60,063 bases of DNA from Labilithrix sp. (GTDB taxonomy: Bacteria > Myxococcota > Polyangia > Polyangiales > Polyangiaceae), in assembly GCA_028287035.1 (NCBI GenBank), contig JAQBQL010000049.1, positions 1 to 60,063 of the forward strand, given 5' to 3'. Position 1 is the stretch's first letter. Each line of letters begins with the position of its first letter. Shown in pieces: positions 53,660 through 60,063 of this stretch. The position numbers and the translations under genes are program-made. The notes beneath the pieces were generated by a model. The model saw only the letters and a list, made by a program, of their open reading frames with translations, made no database searches and was not told the DNA's origin.

Positions 53660-54691
53660 TCAGCGCTTCCGCTTCTTCCGCGGGTTGTGCTTCGTGACGA
53701 GCGTGAGGTAGTCGGGCATCGCCTCCTCCTCGGGGGCCGTCCAGCGCTCCTGCGCCAGCGCCGCCTGCTCGGGGAGCTTCTCGATCATGCGCTGCAGCTC
53801 CTCCTTCGCGGGGAGGGTGGCCTCGCTCGACCACGCGTCGAGGGCGGTGCGGAGCGCCTCCACGCCGGTCCCGCGGAGATGCCCGCGCTTCGCGAGATCC
53901 CGGTAGCTCTTCGCGAGCGCGTCGCCGTCGAAGCGGTGCTGCGTGACGAGCTCGGTCGCGACGCGCAGGACGCCCTGCGCGGGCAGGCGACCGTCCTCGT
54001 GGACGATGAATGCCGACTGCAGGTAGTTGTAGAACGGCACGACGCGCCGCCCGTAGATGGCGAAGTCGTCGGGCGGCGTCTGCCCCTCGAGATGGATGAG
54101 GATGCGCTCCACCACGGGCGCGCCGGCGTGGCTGGCGACGAGCCGCACGCAGCGAACGATGTCCTCGAGGACGTCCTCGTACATGCGACCGCGCTCGCCG
54201 ACCTCGTGCACGAGCTCCTCGGTGGCGCGGCCGGCCATGATGTCCGCGTAGAGCGAGTACACGAAGGCGTCGGCCTCCGCGTCGTCGCCGAAGAGCGTCT
54301 CGCGCGAGTCCTGTCCGGCGCCCAGCGCGGTGCGCGCGCGGAGGAGCGCCGGCAGCTTGTAGCCGAGCTGGTCCTTCAGCGCGCGGAAGCGGAGACGCAG
54401 CATGTTCTGGAGGTTCGGCTTGAGCACGAACGAGTCCCACACGATGCCGTCGAGACGCAGCTTGTCCTCGAGGCGCCGGCGCATCTGCTCGGGCGACCCG
54501 GAGAGGATGTGGATCGTCACGCCCGCGCGCGCCATCTCGCGGAGGAGCGTGCCGGCCCCCGGGTGCGTGCGCTTCTCGTCGGCGCGCTCGAAGGCGGTGC
54601 GCACCAGATCGCGGACCGTGTCGAACTCGGTCCGCAGGTACGTCTTGTCGAGATCCCAGCGCGAGATGTGCGGCACGTTCCCCCCCCTCAC
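53660..54691 (-). CDS. HAD-superfamily phosphatase, App1/DUF2183-like
   Basis: A 343-residue protein. The start region SRWDLDKTYLRTEFDT carries the HAD DxDxT motif, and ILSGSPEQMRRRL the second motif; the pattern (PGAGTLL, then LKPNLQNML) resembles the App1/DUF2183 phosphatidate phosphatase catalytic domain. The C-terminal half is helical and unassigned, ending in a basic RKKRKR tail. A lipid phosphatase role is a guess. The GTG overlaps the GNAT stop by 4 nt; an internal GTG 15 nt later is an alternative start. Confidence 0.78.
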   Translation of the reverse strand: MRGGNVPHISRWDLDKTYLRTEFDTVRDLVRTAFERADEKRTHPGAGTLLREMARAGVTIHILSGSPEQMRRRLEDKLRLDGIVWDSFVLKPNLQNMLRLRFRALKDQLGYKLPALLRARTALGAGQDSRETLFGDDAEADAFVYSLYADIMAGRATEELVHEVGERGRMYEDVLEDIVRCVRLVASHAGAPVVERILIHLEGQTPPDDFAIYGRRVVPFYNYLQSAFIVHEDGRLPAQGVLRVATELVTQHRFDGDALAKSYRDLAKRGHLRGTGVEALRTALDAWSSEATLPAKEELQRMIEKLPEQAALAQERWTAPEEEAMPDYLTLVTKHNPRKKRKR

Positions 54692-55353
54692 TCCTCGGTC
54701 TTGCGCCGGCGTGGAGCAGGCATCGCGCGCGTCGCGTCGACGAGCTTCTGCGGCGGAGCACGCTTCAACTTCCGAGGAGGCAGGAGCTCGGCCTCGCTCG
54801 TGATCTTCTTGGCGAGGAAGATGGCCGCGTCGAGCCGGTAGAAGTTCCGCGTCCGGTAGAAGCGGAGCGCGTTCTCGTTGTTCTCGGCGACCTCGAGGAC
54901 GAGGTGCGTGCAGCCGCGGACCCGCGCCAGGTGCTCGATCTGCTCGAGGACGAAGCCGCCGATGCCCTGGCCCTGCATGTCGGGATGCACCGCGAGCTCC
55001 TCGACGTACAGCGGGCGCATGTCACGGCGCGAGAAGTAGTCCTGGTTCATCCAGTTGTCGGAGCCGACGATCTCGAACGCGCATTCCGCGTAGCCGACGA
55101 TGACGTCCTTCCGCGCGATCTTCGTCTCGAAGAGGAGCTGCTCGATGCCCTCCTCCTCGTAGACCTCGAGGAAGCGCTTCTTGAGGCGCGGCCGCTGGTA
55201 CTCGACGGTCTGCCGGTTCACGTCGCGGAAGCAGAGCTTCAGGAACTCCCACGTGCGATTGAGATCGCGACGATGAATGCGACGAACGCGGACCTCGGGG
55301 AGGGGACGGCCGGCGCTACCGGAGGCGGGGGAGGAGTCGTCGCTCAGCGACAT
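54688..55353 (-). CDS. GNAT-family N-acetyltransferase
   Basis: A 221-residue acetyl-CoA-dependent transferase. The acetyl-CoA loop is in VEELAVHPDMQGQGIGGFVL, with NNENALRFYRTRNFYR downstream. The C-terminal tail is basic (PAPRRRKTEE), which might favour nucleic acid or ribosomal targets. The acceptor is unknown. It is joined to the downstream App1-like phosphatase by a 4-nt overlap. Confidence 0.9.
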   Translation of the reverse strand: MSLSDDSSPASGSAGRPLPEVRVRRIHRRDLNRTWEFLKLCFRDVNRQTVEYQRPRLKKRFLEVYEEEGIEQLLFETKIARKDVIVGYAECAFEIVGSDNWMNQDYFSRRDMRPLYVEELAVHPDMQGQGIGGFVLEQIEHLARVRGCTHLVLEVAENNENALRFYRTRNFYRLDAAIFLAKKITSEAELLPPRKLKRAPPQKLVDATRAMPAPRRRKTEE

Positions 55354-55383
55354 GGCGTGGCCCTACGATAGACGAGCCGGGGC

Positions 55384-56412
55384 TCACTGGGGAGAACACG
55401 CGGCGACCGCGCCGTGCGCCGTCGGATTGCAGGGGCCCATGCCGATCGCGCCGCAGGAGACCTTGGTGGTGCGGCCGGCCGCGCAGAAGACGAGGCTCCG
55501 CCCGCCGTCGTCGCACTTCGGCAGCATCTCCTTGTCGCATTCCACGTCCGCGGGGACGTAGCAGCCGGCGCGCGGTCCGGTGCCCGTGCAGCGGAGCCCC
55601 TGCGCCGCGCAGTCCGTGACCGTCACCTTGCCGGCGCGCTCCTGCCCGGCGCACTCGACGAGGCGGTCGCCGTCGCACTGGCGCGCGCCGAGGAGGCCGC
55701 AGCGACGGCGGCCGGGAAGCTCGCAGCTGGCGGTGGCCTCACCCGCGTCGTCCTTGTGCTCGATGCACTTCGTGCCGGGGCTGCAGCTCGCGCGCTCGAT
55801 GGCGCCGTCGTGACAGCCGAGGACCGCGCCCTCGCCGTCGCAGCGCGCCTCGGGGGCGCCGGGAGGACACTTCTGCGGGGCGAAGCAGGCGCGGAGGACG
55901 AGGCCTCCCGACGACCTGAGCTCGCGGCAGCTCGCGCCGAGCGCCGCGCAGTCGATGACGGTGCTCTCCTGCGCGTCGTCGTCACCGCAGCTGACGAGCC
56001 GCTCGCCGTCGCAGCCCGAGACCACGCCGGGGCGCGCGGCGCAGAAGGCCGCGGCCCGGCTGTCGCCCGCGCCGTGCATGCAGGTCTCGATCTGGGCGCA
56101 GCTCGAGGCCTGCGCGAGGCACTTCTGCAGCGGATCGCGCGTGCCGCCGGCGCCCAGCCAGCTCTCGACGCAGGCGCCGGGGTCCTTCAGGCGCGGCACG
56201 TCGTGGGCATGCGTGCACGAAACGACCTTCGCGCAGGTGAGCGCGACCTCGCGCAGCGACGCGGGATCCTTGCGTCCGATGCTCGTGGCCGGCGACCGGA
56301 CGACGGGCTCCTCACCGCCGCACGCCGCGAGCGTCATGGCGACGAGCGCCAGGGAGCTTCCCAGCGTGGCAGCGACGCGGCGGACGCGCGGCACGGATCG
56401 GAGGACGCTCAT
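55384..56412 (-). CDS. hypothetical Cys-rich lipoprotein
   Basis: A 342-residue protein with a signal peptide ending LAAC (Cys31). The exported part has about 30 Cys in short repeats such as CDGERLVSCGDDD, CDGDRLVECAG and VTDCAAQGLRCTG, spaced roughly 45 residues, typical of disulfide-rich surface repeats in myxobacteria. Function is unknown. It follows the kinase gene by 10 bp, so it is probably in the same operon. Confidence 0.82.
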   Translation of the reverse strand: MSVLRSVPRVRRVAATLGSSLALVAMTLAACGGEEPVVRSPATSIGRKDPASLREVALTCAKVVSCTHAHDVPRLKDPGACVESWLGAGGTRDPLQKCLAQASSCAQIETCMHGAGDSRAAAFCAARPGVVSGCDGERLVSCGDDDAQESTVIDCAALGASCRELRSSGGLVLRACFAPQKCPPGAPEARCDGEGAVLGCHDGAIERASCSPGTKCIEHKDDAGEATASCELPGRRRCGLLGARQCDGDRLVECAGQERAGKVTVTDCAAQGLRCTGTGPRAGCYVPADVECDKEMLPKCDDGGRSLVFCAAGRTTKVSCGAIGMGPCNPTAHGAVAACSPQ

Positions 56413-56422
56413 GGCGCCCGCA

Positions 56423-59266
56423 CTATACCGCGATGGACTTCTTCAGGTCTTCGAGGGAGTGGAGCAGCTCGTGCGCGCCCGAAGCAAAGGCGAGCTCGAG
56501 GGCCTCGAGGAGGTAGCGGTGCGCCTCGTCGTTGCGGTCGCGGATGGCCGAGACCTGGGCGAGCGCGCCGAGGACACGCGCGCGGTCCGAGCCGCTGGGT
56601 CCGGCCATGTCGAGCGCCTCGCGGAGGACACCCTCGGCATCGGTGAACTGTCCGGCGGTGGTGAGCGTCTCGCCGAGCTTGCGCGCGAAGATGAGCACCG
56701 CGCGCATCGGGTCGTCGAGCTCGCCGCGGAACAGCTCGCGGCGTGCGAGGTCGAGGCCGCGCCGCAGCGACGCGATCGAGCCGCCGAGATCGCCGCGCCC
56801 CGTCGCTCGGCTCGCCACCTGCTCGAGGAGGATGAGCGCCTGGAACGTGTTCTGCGCGCTGTACTCGTGGAGTGCTCGCGCCTCGAGGGGCATGCCGTTG
56901 TCCTCGCCGATCTCCGCGCACCGCGCGTGGAGGCCCCGGCGGACCGCCGCGGGGATGGTCGCGAGCACGACGTCGCGGATGAGCGGGTGGGCGGTGCGGT
57001 TGCCCTTCTCGCCGGCAGGCTTCTCGATCATGCCGGCCTCGTTGAGGACCGCGACCGCCTCGTCGAGGTTCGTTCCCTCGGTGACGAGCTTGTGCACGAT
57101 ATGATCGTCGGCATTGTCGCCGTACACCGCGATCGCCTGGAGCACGCGGCGCGCGTCGGGGGGGAGCCGCTCGACGCGGAGGGCGATGAGGTCGGCGAGT
57201 CGCGTCGGCGCGCGGCCGCCCTGCTCGCGCGAGAAGCGGAGCAGCTGGTCGACGTAGAGCGGCGCGATCCCGCGGCCGCCGATCGAGGAGCTGGGGCGGC
57301 TCGTGCCGGCGAGCAGGCGCGAGACGAGCCCCGGCGCGAGGCCCATGAGCACGCGTGCCGACGCGATGCTGGCCGGCCAGCCCGGGTCGTGACCGGGCGG
57401 GTAGGTGACGACCAGCACCGAGGAGACGAGCGGCGGCTCGCCCACCGCGTCGGCGAAGGCGGTGCGGCTCGCGCCGTCGATGGCGTGGAGATCGTCGACG
57501 GCGACGATCACGGTGTGGCCGCCTTTGCGCGGTCCGCCGGCGCGCTCGCTGGCGCGGACGATGGCCCAGCGGAGCGCCTCGGCGACCGCGAACCGGAGCT
57601 CGTCGGCGGAGAGCTCACCGCGGTTCGGGTGCTCGAAGATGTCGGCGAGACCGCGGCGTGCCTCGGCGCCGGCGGCGACCCAGTCCTTGGCGGTCCCGCC
57701 GTTCTTCGGCAGGCCGGCGAGCTTCACGATGCAGTGGCGCACCGCGAAGTAGCCGACCTCCGCCCAGCCCGGATCGGGACGCACCTCGACGATGAAGTGA
57801 CCGCGCGCCGGATCGCGCGCCTTCTCGAGGAACTCGCGGAGGAGGCGCGTCTTGCCCATGCCGACGTCGCCGACGATGCGGGCGCCGACGAGCGAGCTCT
57901 TGGCGTCGACGAGGCGGTCCTCGAGCCACAGGAGGTCGTCGTCACGGCCGACGAACTCGAGCGGGAACTGCGCGCGGTCGCGGTCGATGAGGACCTGACG
58001 CCGGCCGGTGCCGGCCTCGAGCGTCAGGAGGCCGTTCTCGACGGCGGGCGCGATGATCGCGACCTCGTCCGCGGGATGCGGGCTCGGCGGCGACATCGTG
58101 GCCGCGAGCACGCTGCTCATCGGCGGGCCGACGACCACGTTGCCGCTCGGGCCGTGGTGCCCGTTCGCGGCGACGCCAGCGTGGAGGCCGTTGCCTCCGC
58201 CGGCCGACAGCGTGGTGCCGCACTCGCCGCAGAACTTCTGCGTCGAGACGTTGCCGGCGCCGCACTTCGGACACTTCACGAGCGTGGCGGGAACCGGGCG
58301 AGGGACGGCCGACTCGATCTGCGTGAGCGCGTCGGCGAGCGCCTCGGCGAACTCGTCCGCGTCGCCGAAGCGGTGCGCCGCCTCCTTCGCGAGGGCCATC
58401 AGGCACACGTCGGCGAGCAGCGACGGGATGAGGCGCTCCGGCGCGGCGGTGCGCGGGTCGGGCGGCGGCTCGGTGATGTGCATGAGCACCACCTGCGTCG
58501 GGCTCTCGGCCTCGAAGGGGAGGCGCCCCGTGAGCAGCTGGTAGAAGATGACGCCGACCGCGTAGAGGTCGGAGCGGGGGTCGAGCGGATCGCCACGGCC
58601 CTGCTCGGGCGACATGTACTCGGGCGTTCCGCAGACGATGCCCGGGCTCGTGATGCTGGGCCCCGTGCCCTCGCGCATCTTCGCGAGGCCGAAGTCGACC
58701 ACCTTCACGAAATCGCCGCCGGTGCGGACCTGCTCGAGGATGATGTTCTCGGGCTTGAGGTCGCGGTGGATGATCTCGAGGTGGTGCGCTTCGGAGAGCG
58801 CCGCGAGCACCTGCCGGAGGATGCTGACGATGCGGCGGAAGGAGAGCGGCCCCTCCTCGTACTGGACGCGCGCGAGGTCCTTGCCGCGGAGGAACTCCAT
58901 GACGAGGTAGAGCTGCCCGTCCTCCGTCTTGCCGAAGTCGATGACCGCGACCGAGTTCGGATGGTTCAGCCGGCTCGCGGCGCGCGCCTCGGTGATGAAG
59001 CGTGCCGCCGCATTCTCCTCACCGACGAGGTGCGGGTGGATGATCTTGACCGCGACGGTCCGGCCGAGGTTCGTCTGCTCGGCGCGGTACACGCGGCCCA
59101 TGCCGCCGATCCCGACGAGGTCGAGGATCACGTAGCCGCCGGGGAGCGTGCGACCGATCAGCGGGTCGTCGGTGTTCGTCGCCACCTTCGAGACCGGGAA
59201 GCCGCACGACGGACAGAACTTGTGGCTGTCCTCGTACGGGTTCTGGCACTGGGGGCACGTCCGCAT
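56423..59266 (-). CDS. Ser/Thr protein kinase with zinc ribbons and AAA-type ATPase domain
   Basis: A 947-residue multidomain signalling protein. Residues 4-21 form a zinc ribbon (CPQC...CPSC). The kinase domain (about 38-300) has GIGGMGRVY, AVKIIH, HRDLKPEN and DFGLAK, so it should be active. A second zinc ribbon (KCPKCGAGN...FCGECG) follows. A P-loop ATPase is at about 460-700 with VGDVGMGKTR, and helical TPR-like repeats complete the protein. It resembles adenylate-cyclase-associated, AAA-linked kinases of myxobacteria. ATG 59266 was chosen because the first zinc ribbon begins there. It is divergent from the MshEN gene. Confidence 0.93.
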   Translation of the reverse strand: MRTCPQCQNPYEDSHKFCPSCGFPVSKVATNTDDPLIGRTLPGGYVILDLVGIGGMGRVYRAEQTNLGRTVAVKIIHPHLVGEENAAARFITEARAASRLNHPNSVAVIDFGKTEDGQLYLVMEFLRGKDLARVQYEEGPLSFRRIVSILRQVLAALSEAHHLEIIHRDLKPENIILEQVRTGGDFVKVVDFGLAKMREGTGPSITSPGIVCGTPEYMSPEQGRGDPLDPRSDLYAVGVIFYQLLTGRLPFEAESPTQVVLMHITEPPPDPRTAAPERLIPSLLADVCLMALAKEAAHRFGDADEFAEALADALTQIESAVPRPVPATLVKCPKCGAGNVSTQKFCGECGTTLSAGGGNGLHAGVAANGHHGPSGNVVVGPPMSSVLAATMSPPSPHPADEVAIIAPAVENGLLTLEAGTGRRQVLIDRDRAQFPLEFVGRDDDLLWLEDRLVDAKSSLVGARIVGDVGMGKTRLLREFLEKARDPARGHFIVEVRPDPGWAEVGYFAVRHCIVKLAGLPKNGGTAKDWVAAGAEARRGLADIFEHPNRGELSADELRFAVAEALRWAIVRASERAGGPRKGGHTVIVAVDDLHAIDGASRTAFADAVGEPPLVSSVLVVTYPPGHDPGWPASIASARVLMGLAPGLVSRLLAGTSRPSSSIGGRGIAPLYVDQLLRFSREQGGRAPTRLADLIALRVERLPPDARRVLQAIAVYGDNADDHIVHKLVTEGTNLDEAVAVLNEAGMIEKPAGEKGNRTAHPLIRDVVLATIPAAVRRGLHARCAEIGEDNGMPLEARALHEYSAQNTFQALILLEQVASRATGRGDLGGSIASLRRGLDLARRELFRGELDDPMRAVLIFARKLGETLTTAGQFTDAEGVLREALDMAGPSGSDRARVLGALAQVSAIRDRNDEAHRYLLEALELAFASGAHELLHSLEDLKKSIAV

Positions 59267-59361
59267 ACCGGAACGTTCGAGGCTATCACGGTGAAAACGT
59301 GAAAGAGCCACACTCAATCGGAAGCTAGCCACGCCCACCTTCCCGCAGCTACCATTCGCAT

Positions 59362-60063
59362 GTGGTGCAGGACCCGAGCGACCTCTCGCTACCGGCGGTT
59401 ACCTCGGATGGGGGCGGCAGCGGTGCGGGGAGCGCGCCCCGGCCGATGCTCGGCGAGCTGCTGATCCAGGCCAAGGTCGTCACTCCCGAACAGCTCGAGG
59501 AGGCGCTCGCCGCGCAGTCGGCGCAGCTCGCCCAGAACCAGCCGATCGACGAGAAGAAGATCGGCCAGATGCTGATCGAGCGCGGCTGGATGACCGAAGC
59601 CCAGCTGACGCAGACGCTGAGCCTGCAGCTCAGCGTTCCCTGGGTATCGCTCTACCACATCGATTTCTCGCGCCAGCTCCTCAACCGGGTGCCGCGCGAG
59701 CTCGCCGAGCAGTACTGCCTCATCCCGATCTTCGTCCGCCACGTGAAGGGCCAAGGCGAGACGCTCTACGTCGCGATGGACGACCCGACGAACGCGCAGG
59801 CGCTCGCCGAGGTCGCGAAGAACGCGAGCCTGCAGACGCGCCCGATGATCGCCTCGGCGAGCGACATCCGGAGCGCCATCCGCGTCTACTACGGCGAGCC
59901 GAGCTCGCAGCAGATCATCGACGTGCCGCCCCCGCCGACGCGGACCGAGGGGCAGGTGCGCCGGGAGCCGTCGCCCGCGACTCCTCCCGTCGCGACGATG
60001 CCCGACCCGCCGCGCGCGCCGACCTCGGTGCCGCCGCCCGCGCCTCCGCCGCCGCCGGTGCGG
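59362..60063 (+). CDS. MshEN-domain protein (GspE/PilB N-terminal type), incomplete
   Basis: The 234 codons visible start with GTG 59362 and run off the right edge. An MshEN domain (about residues 28-158; MLGELLIQAKVVTPEQLEEAL, KIGQMLIERGWMTEAQL) is followed by a Pro-rich tail. MshEN binds cyclic di-GMP in related secretion and pilus ATPases (established for the family); whether the binding residues are kept here is not determined. The remainder, perhaps an ATPase domain, lies outside the window. A second GTG follows immediately and may be the true start. Confidence 0.85.
   Translation, partial: MVQDPSDLSLPAVTSDGGGSGAGSAPRPMLGELLIQAKVVTPEQLEEALAAQSAQLAQNQPIDEKKIGQMLIERGWMTEAQLTQTLSLQLSVPWVSLYHIDFSRQLLNRVPRELAEQYCLIPIFVRHVKGQGETLYVAMDDPTNAQALAEVAKNASLQTRPMIASASDIRSAIRVYYGEPSSQQIIDVPPPPTRTEGQVRREPSPATPPVATMPDPPRAPTSVPPPAPPPPPVR

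Overview
The window is about 60 kb of very GC-rich, densely packed bacterial chromosome. Many neighbouring genes overlap by 4 nt (ATGA or GTGA junctions). The gene content points to a myxobacterium-like member of the Myxococcota, most likely order Polyangiales. Supporting features are the many secreted lipoproteins with LxxC-type lipoboxes, a zinc-ribbon Ser/Thr kinase fused to an ATPase, an FHA-DUF4388 protein, a sigma-54 activator, DUF2505, HTTM and SUMF1-like proteins, and an MshEN-type motility/secretion protein. The assignment rests on content and style only, because no rRNA or other taxonomic marker is present.

Layout. 1-8.9 kb is an envelope region: two paralogous SGNH/GDSL esterases, a beta-helix/FG-GAP lipoprotein, a SUMF1-like lipoprotein, an HTTM membrane protein and a PEBP-type lipoprotein. 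9.0-12.8 kb is a three-gene signalling operon: KaiC-like double ATPase, histidine kinase, and a CheB-type methylesterase fused to a C-terminal receiver. 12.8-20.8 kb on the minus strand holds NAD synthetase, an HDAC-like deacetylase, a beta-propeller protein with a lytic transglycosylase, a CPBP protease, glutamyl-tRNA synthetase and one unknown protein. 21.8-24.9 kb is a compact four-gene minus-strand operon: RibD-type reductase, zinc-less MDR dehydrogenase, divergent pterin-synthase-like protein and glycosyltransferase. It looks like an undescribed pterin- or pyrimidine-derived glycoside pathway and is one of the two best candidates for a new system.

25.0-30.7 kb holds a histone-H1-tailed protein with DUF2505 and CcmB-like genes, then an intergenic array of seven copies of a BamHI-containing repeat, a 2Fe-2S/FAD oxidoreductase, and an operon with a degenerate phosphoesterase-like protein, nadD and a DUF2520 Rossmann protein. 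30.9-37.4 kb is regulatory: a 1318-residue TPR/sigma-54 activator, a tiny overlapping lipoprotein and an NtrB-like membrane kinase. 37.4-42.9 kb is metabolic: fhs, a uracil phosphoribosyltransferase with an SMI1/KNR4 partner, and hisD. 43.0-47.5 kb is one giant secreted metzincin lipoprotein with a candidate -24/-12 promoter and a clear intrinsic terminator. 47.6-60.0 kb holds two SDRs, a HAD phosphatase with the FHA-DUF4388 protein, a lone lysine-fermentation-type dehydrogenase (kdd), Cys-rich lipoproteins, an App1-like phosphatase with a GNAT, the kinase-ATPase, and the start of an MshEN protein cut by the window end.

No tRNA, rRNA, CRISPR array, insertion sequence or prophage gene was recognised. 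The only gene-free stretch longer than 300 bases is 26870-27288, which holds the repeat array. All calls are from reading the sequence; no database search was run.
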